This document shows, in pieces, positions 58,452-62,653 of a DNA stretch of 62,653 nucleotides. Numbering within the stretch: position 1 is the stretch's first letter; each line of letters starts with the position of its first letter. The stretch is from Candidatus Uhrbacteria bacterium (GTDB lineage Bacteria > Patescibacteriota > Patescibacteriia > UBA9934 > UBA11717), in assembly GCA_018701105.1 (NCBI GenBank), contig JABIWD010000051.1, positions 1 to 62,653 of the forward strand. The letters are read 5' to 3'. Under the pieces are notes generated by a model. The model was not told the DNA's origin and searched no databases. It saw nothing but the letters and a program-made list of their open reading frames with translations. The position numbers were made by a program, and so were the translations under genes.

Positions 58452-58480
58452 CTTGTACCACGAATCTGAGCATTTGTCAA
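58452..58480 (-). promoter_or_regulatory. promoter of the 119-residue gene
   Basis: Minus strand TTGACA (58480-58475), 17-base spacer ending TGG, TACAAG (58457-58452). Confidence 0.55.
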
Positions 58481-58489
58481 TACTATTAA

Positions 58490-58520
58490 TACAAAAACGA
58501 TCAACATAATCGTTGATCGT
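58490..58520 (-). terminator. terminator of the 61-residue gene
   Basis: Minus strand stem ACGATCAAC/GTTGATCGT (58520-58497) with TTTTTG. Confidence 0.85.
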
Positions 58521-58544
58521 CCTGTGCACTTTTCTCAGCAAGAC

Positions 58545-58730
58545 TTACACTGCGTCAAACCGGGCCTTGTTCTCTGCCATCCATTTCCCTTTCTCCTCTT
58601 CACCCTTAGAAGGGTCTTTCATAACATCCGCATGAGCATCCATGTAATGAGGCATGAGTGCCTTCATCCAGTCTTCAAAAGTCTCGCCATCCGCAGTCGC
58701 GTCGCACAAGTCGCATTTAAGTGTTTTCAT
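58545..58730 (-). CDS. small zinc-finger-like protein
   Basis: A 61-residue protein with CDLCDA (Cys6-x-x-Cys9) and a later His pair in MPHYMDAHADV (His28, His33), a C2H2-like arrangement, followed by a charged tail. Resembles small DUF1059-type proteins. Terminator follows. Role unknown. Confidence 0.7.
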   Translation of the reverse strand: MKTLKCDLCDATADGETFEDWMKALMPHYMDAHADVMKDPSKGEEEKGKWMAENKARFDAV

Positions 58731-58762
58731 AGTTCAGTGTGATTTCTTATGTCTTTGCTGTA

Positions 58763-58918
58763 TCAAGCCGTCACGCCCTTGTCATTCTTATCTCTGAGGC
58801 CCTTTTTGAAACTGTTCATTCCGAAATAGATAATAACCGATATCAACATTACACCCAATGTCTCTACACTAAAGAAGGTACTCACAATGGTGCCGAAACT
58901 ATTCTCATGAAGGAACAT
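58763..58918 (-). CDS. 51-residue single-TM protein, likely coding
   Basis: A short frame: MFLHENSFGTIVSTFFSVET, a membrane helix LGVMLISVIIYFGMNSF, then a charged KKGLRDKNDKGVTA tail. It precedes the zinc-finger gene by 32 bases on the same strand. A TTGACA (58966-58961) lies upstream without a good -10. Coding is supported by composition and position only. Confidence 0.45.
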   Translation of the reverse strand: MFLHENSFGTIVSTFFSVETLGVMLISVIIYFGMNSFKKGLRDKNDKGVTA

Positions 58919-59010
58919 TGAGTCCCGGAATACTATTATGTGTGGGTGTATGTTTTATGTTGTCAAAAAACTGGGCTTGACTGCAGAGTTGATCTTCTTG
59001 TTATTGATCA

Positions 59011-61164
59011 CTAGGTGGATGCTTGAAGCTGAACCAATACACTTGCGTCCAAAGCAACTTGCGCAGACAACGACTCCACTGTCTCACCATCGCTTGAATA
59101 CATCGTCTCCAGTTTCTTTGCTAACATCTTTGGACTCACACGACCCACGTCCAAAGGTATACCAAAGAATTCACCAACAAGAGCTGCCCAGTGATCGTCT
59201 TTCATAATCAATTTTGATGCAGTTAGAAAATCACGTTCATTCATCGCTACCGAAACCTCCGTATTTGCTATCTGCACAGGATTTATCACACTAGTCTCTA
59301 ATTCAGTGAGGCGCCCATCAATAAGATCCTTTGATGACTTCGTGAAGTCGCTAAAAGCGTTATCGTTCATTTTATGCTCAAACATCTGATACCAGATCTT
59401 TCCGTCATGTGCAGACAACAATTCCATGACGGATTCAGGGAGCTCTAGCTTCAGCTTTACAACCTCTACCTTTTGCAAGGTATCGGTCTCCTCATCCGTA
59501 ACCTGCGCCTCCTCTACACCCTGTATTGATGTTGAACCCATATCCTTTAATTCGTCATTCGCAGAAAATGAGTTTGAACGCATTAACGCAATGACCTGCG
59601 CATTTTCACCATCTCCCATAACTCGAATATGCTCAATCGCCCTCTCAAATGCCTTCATTGCTCTATCTCTGTAGGGCTTGCCATCCGTTGCCTGTGGATG
59701 AAATTCCAAAGCGTCTATAAAGATCACTTTTGTATCACCGCGCATTGCAATAGTCATCCCAATCTTCCCCATAAACTTCCCACCTTCTTTCATCATCATC
59801 AGCTGATAGGCTGGGTTCACGTACCAAGACAGTGAGTTTTCATAGTTGATTGACCCTTGCGCTGTACAGTCCCCTGTTTTGTTGCCAAGACGCAAGTCGG
59901 ACTTCTCCCGCTTCATGTACCTCAACTCAACTCCGTCCTGTTCTCCCAGAAGATCAGAAAGACCTCCCCAAGCTTCACTCTCCCTAAACTTCTGGTTTTG
60001 CTTTGCCAATGCCTTCACGGCATCAATAACCTCATCCGCGTAATAAGAAAAGTGATCCTCATTTGGTTTAACTGCACCAATGTGCTTGACGAACAGTTTA
60101 CGAAGTTGACTAATTTGCTTTCCTTCCAAGACGCTCTTTGCACCTGATACTATCTGTCTTGCCACATCTGGAGAGTGGACCGAGATCCACGCCTGCTTAT
60201 TTTCTAGCGGTAGTACATCCATCGAACCTTCAAAAATGTCCTTCTTTGCCATTGGCGTTTCTAATATCCCTTCCACAACAAGCTCCAGTGGTTTTCTAAC
60301 TCTCTTCTCTCTTCTGTCAGCCACGGTTAGCGCAAAGCCCTCAATCAATTGAGCGCCTACGCGTTCAATGTCCTCATGATCCACATATCTCGCGGCATAC
60401 GCCTCCGTAATCATCTGTTTCACTTCTCGTTCTGAGATTTTAATGCCAGGTCTTACAGAGTCCAAGACCGCACTCGAACGCTGCGCATTCATCGCTCCGT
60501 CAATCAAAATAGGTAACAATAGTTTCTGCTGTGCAACGGACATTTTCTCGAAGATCATGGCAACAACTCCAGCGTAAAGATACTCGCCATGAATATCCTT
60601 TGAAGCACTGAACGCCTCAAGTTCATCGAGTATATTTTCCCGCCTTAGCACAATTGACATATAACTTGCGGGCAAGCATTGCAAAACGCTAAACATCTCG
60701 TCATATGGCATCTGTGTCACCTTCTCAGCCATCGCCACTTGAGCATCCGCATCGCTATCGATATATTCACACAAATCTAGGACCGGCTCCGACCAAACTT
60801 CGTCATGTATGGCCATAACATTAATGAACTCATCTAAATGCTCAAATATATCACCTGGACTCAGAGCACCTTGCTTCGCTGACCGTGCGATTGCTGACAA
60901 TATATCGTCACAATACTCAGCAACAACGTTGATACCTGATGCATAGTCCAGCATCATCGAAACAGCTTCGAACTTTCGATCTTCAATGAACGCAAGGACC
61001 TTACCGTTAAACTCGCCCTCCTCCTCTTCTTCTTCTGTCAGGCTATAATGACCCAGAACCTCATTTATCTGCATCTTTAGGGCCTCATCAACCTTAGTTT
61101 CCTTTGCCTCTGGCGCCCCTGGATCAGGAAGGCCGGGGCTTCTATGTACTTCGCCTTTTCTCAT
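59011..61164 (-). CDS. large unknown protein, 717 residues, GDCTA motif
   Basis: An acidic soluble protein. The N-terminal ~390 residues are helical, repeat-like (MPYDEMFSVLQCLPASYMSI, EREVKQMITEAYAARYVD); around 410-540 a mixed alpha/beta domain holds RLGNKTGDCTAQGSINYENS, MKEGGKFMGKIGMTIAMRGD and VIFIDALEFHPQATDGKPYR, resembling an acyltransferase-like or other small-molecule-binding fold; the rest is helical. I recognise no family. It starts 10 bases after the stop of the frameshifted upstream gene, so the two are one operon. Confidence 0.75.
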   Translation of the reverse strand: MRKGEVHRSPGLPDPGAPEAKETKVDEALKMQINEVLGHYSLTEEEEEEGEFNGKVLAFIEDRKFEAVSMMLDYASGINVVAEYCDDILSAIARSAKQGALSPGDIFEHLDEFINVMAIHDEVWSEPVLDLCEYIDSDADAQVAMAEKVTQMPYDEMFSVLQCLPASYMSIVLRRENILDELEAFSASKDIHGEYLYAGVVAMIFEKMSVAQQKLLLPILIDGAMNAQRSSAVLDSVRPGIKISEREVKQMITEAYAARYVDHEDIERVGAQLIEGFALTVADRREKRVRKPLELVVEGILETPMAKKDIFEGSMDVLPLENKQAWISVHSPDVARQIVSGAKSVLEGKQISQLRKLFVKHIGAVKPNEDHFSYYADEVIDAVKALAKQNQKFRESEAWGGLSDLLGEQDGVELRYMKREKSDLRLGNKTGDCTAQGSINYENSLSWYVNPAYQLMMMKEGGKFMGKIGMTIAMRGDTKVIFIDALEFHPQATDGKPYRDRAMKAFERAIEHIRVMGDGENAQVIALMRSNSFSANDELKDMGSTSIQGVEEAQVTDEETDTLQKVEVVKLKLELPESVMELLSAHDGKIWYQMFEHKMNDNAFSDFTKSSKDLIDGRLTELETSVINPVQIANTEVSVAMNERDFLTASKLIMKDDHWAALVGEFFGIPLDVGRVSPKMLAKKLETMYSSDGETVESLSAQVALDASVLVQLQAST

Positions 61165-61173
61165 ACAAGATTA

Positions 61174-62068
61174 TTATGTCCGGTTATTTTTTGTTACTTG
61201 CCCATTCGGAGACTCCGTTCCTGATTGTAAACCAGCGTCCCAACGTTGCGATACGCGAGCAACAGCCGGCACGACATCTCGAAGCCTTGAACGCGCACGA
61301 GACGCACCGTCAACGATGCCGCCTGCAGCCCTTGGCGAAATCACGCGATCCTTTCCCATGTTCTGCCCCCAGGAACCCATCCTGCTCAACACAGTGTCCA
61401 TGCTCGACATCACCTGCTCCGTCTTGCGCTCGAGCGCCTTTATGCTGCGAGACATGGTTTTCGCCTTTGATAGCATTTCGGGAGTAATTTCCTCCGCACC
61501 GCCGATCTCAGAGGCTAACTGAGCAATCTGTTCGGCGCCCTCCTTCATCATCTTATTCAAACTCCTGAAGTCGCCATATCCCTGCTCTAAAGTTTTATAC
61601 ATACCCGAACGACCCAGTCCGCCCTGAGCAAGAATATTAGATAGATCCCTGATGCCATTACCTGCAGTCACCAACTTCGACGGTTCAGTAGATGTTCCCG
61701 CAAGTTCGCCGGCAAAAGAAGATGCGCTCCTAAAACTATCTAGCATATTCCGTAGCCGTACTTTTTCCGCAGAATCCTCCCGAGAATCAACAGCATCTTC
61801 TACCGGAGCAGGAGCACCCTCAACACCCTCTTCACCTCTGGATGCGTCGTACCGCCAACAGATCAGCCTCGGCCTCTGCTTTGGCACGCTCAGATTCCTC
61901 CTCCTCACGTTCCGCCTCCGTTTCTCTGCTCTCAACATTCACTTCTTCAGAATCCTCCTCCTCGTCACCCAAGATATCAAGCAGCCGTTCTTGCTCTAGA
62001 TCCTCGGCAGACGCCTCAGCTCTCGCAATCCCCATAGCCCCCTCCGGTACGTATCTTTCGCCTGTCAT
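61174..62068 (-). CDS. acidic helical protein, frameshifted between two reading frames
   Basis: Two overlapping frames look like one gene of ~298 codons interrupted by one base. The upstream frame (62068-61832) starts MTGERYVPEGAMGIARAEAS and runs through a Glu-rich helix, then ends in a short tail IQR. The downstream frame (61938-61174) becomes protein-like only from about DASRGEEGVEGAPAPVEDAV onward; its beginning is basic nonsense. The switch must lie near 61840-61865. The joined protein is acidic then helical. It could be a sequencing error, a pseudogene or a real shift; no slippery heptamer was seen. Confidence 0.6.
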
Positions 62069-62141
62069 AGAGAAGTGGGATAATTATTACTATATTATGT
62101 CGTATTTGCTACATCATACCAATAAGCACGCTCAGCGACAA

Positions 62142-62170
62142 AGAAAAACAACCGCTTTCGCGGCCGCGGT
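62142..62170 (-). terminator. terminator of the APH-like gene
   Basis: Minus strand CCGC-GAAA-GCGG hairpin with TTGTTTTTC; an outer ACCGC/GCGGT alternative exists. Confidence 0.6.
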
Positions 62171-62201
62171 CCCTGGCTCTCAGTACTAGACGAACTCAGA
62201 A

Positions 62202-62653
62202 CTATGCATCGTTCATCAATTCATTCAATTTTTCTTTTGCGTGGGTGGCTGCATCGAGGTTCCTACTATCCGAAGAATAAAAGGACAGATTGTATAGATA
62301 AGCAATAGCTATAAAAACGCGTTCAATTTCTATTATCTCTTTTTCTGAATATTCAGTTACACCATATCCCTTTAGAAAAGATTTTCTGATTTCCAAAGTG
62401 ACCTCTTCTACTTGCTCCGTTTCGCTGAACTGTCCGGCGCTCAAAATAATGGGCACCAAATCCTCAAGCCATACTCCCCTCCTGGCATAATCCCAGTCGA
62501 TCATGAACAAATCACCTTCCTCAGAGAGTATCTGATTCGTTGGACCACAATCACCGTGAACTAATACAGGGCCAAAGCGATTCTCATATTTCAGCAATAC
62601 TTCTTTTACTATTATACTTATTTTATCTGACAATTCCGCTGTTAAATTTCCAG
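62202..62653 (-). CDS. aminoglycoside-phosphotransferase-fold kinase, N-terminus outside window
   Basis: The 3' end of an APH/choline-kinase-fold protein: LVHGDCGPTNQILSEEGD (Brenner-type HGDxxxxN catalytic loop) and FMIDWDYARRG (IDW metal motif), followed by the C-terminal helices. The frame is open to the window edge (…GNLTAELSDKIS), so the N-lobe is missing. Substrate unknown; members phosphorylate aminoglycosides, choline, sugars or proteins. Confidence 0.85.
   Translation of the reverse strand, partial: GNLTAELSDKISIIVKEVLLKYENRFGPVLVHGDCGPTNQILSEEGDLFMIDWDYARRGVWLEDLVPIILSAGQFSETEQVEEVTLEIRKSFLKGYGVTEYSEKEIIEIERVFIAIAYLYNLSFYSSDSRNLDAATHAKEKLNELMNDA

Noticed and set aside
2203..58480. 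Assembly chimerism or contamination as the cause of GC-rich genes
   Set aside because: They alternate many times with coherent AT-richer operons at distances of a few kb and their promoters share the host's TGG extended -10 style; a chimera would give one break. Read coverage was not available to exclude it fully.
61832..61938. Programmed -1 frameshift
   Set aside because: No slippery heptamer, downstream pseudoknot or upstream Shine-Dalgarno was seen near the switch, so it is reported as an unexplained frame change only.
1..62653. CRISPR arrays, IS elements, tRNA or rRNA genes
   Set aside because: No regularly spaced repeats, transposase-like ORFs with inverted ends, cloverleaf with GTTCGANNC arm or rRNA core sequence were noticed by eye. 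A tRNAscan or Infernal run would be decisive.

Overview
The window reads as a piece of a small-genome bacterium of the Patescibacteria (Candidate Phyla Radiation, Parcubacteria-like). The basis is short tightly packed genes, many small membrane proteins and lipoproteins of unknown function, a giant surface protein with a lamin-tail and Ig-like layout, a DUF5671-type membrane protein, a type IV pilin set, and two enzymes that have lost the iron-sulfur ligands usual in their families. No rRNA, tRNA, CRISPR array, transposase or integrase was seen.

Layout. 1-6.6 kb (minus strand): a cut-off UvrD/PcrA helicase behind a small carbonic-anhydrase-like protein, a second carbonic-anhydrase-like gene with its own promoter and terminator, then a UDG / glutamine amidotransferase / lipoprotein / YgjP-peptidase operon and a metallo-beta-lactamase-fold protein. 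6.7-7.9 kb: an unknown protein. 7.9-14.7 kb: a full F-type ATP synthase operon, atpZ-B-E-F-H-A-G-D-C. 14.7-25 kb: tatD, a structured intergenic RNA candidate, cvpA, metG, rsmI, a lipoprotein, a divergent peroxiredoxin, pepA, a BadF-type kinase and an RsuA/RluB pseudouridine synthase. 25-28 kb: a DsbA-like / VKOR pair and a DoxX / 55-residue / TMEM43-like unit. 28-44 kb: an RumA-like methyltransferase, a MurG/MGDG-synthase-like glycosyltransferase, small membrane proteins, two ABC-F ATPases, a membrane PABS protein, uppS, GIY-YIG, DUF2914 and 3D-domain proteins, and lipoproteins. 44-48.6 kb: a pilin/GspF operon and a DUF5671-like protein. 48.7-55.8 kb: a giant secreted surface protein. 55.9-62.6 kb: a PLDc_N membrane protein, three GC-rich single genes, small genes, two linked unknown proteins (one frameshifted) and a cut-off APH-family kinase.

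The most unusual pattern is a set of eight GC-rich, monocistronic genes scattered among AT-richer operons (starts near 3059, 5528, 20708, 28113, 37195, 56879, 57870 and 58413). Most carry a near-consensus TTGACA-N17-TAnnnT promoter, many have a GGAG-type ribosome site, and all have a GC-rich hairpin terminator. None has a function I recognise except the carbonic-anhydrase-like one. The host genes show a second recurrent design: the U-tract of one terminator doubles as part of the promoter for the next unit.

Functionally the window combines energy metabolism (ATP synthase), extracytoplasmic disulfide formation (DsbA/VKOR), translation and RNA modification (metG, rsmI, RluB, RumA-like, ABC-F), DNA repair (UvrD, UDG), polyprenol synthesis (uppS) and cell-surface attachment (pilins, GspF, giant Ig-like protein). 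All assignments come from reading the sequence; no database search was possible.
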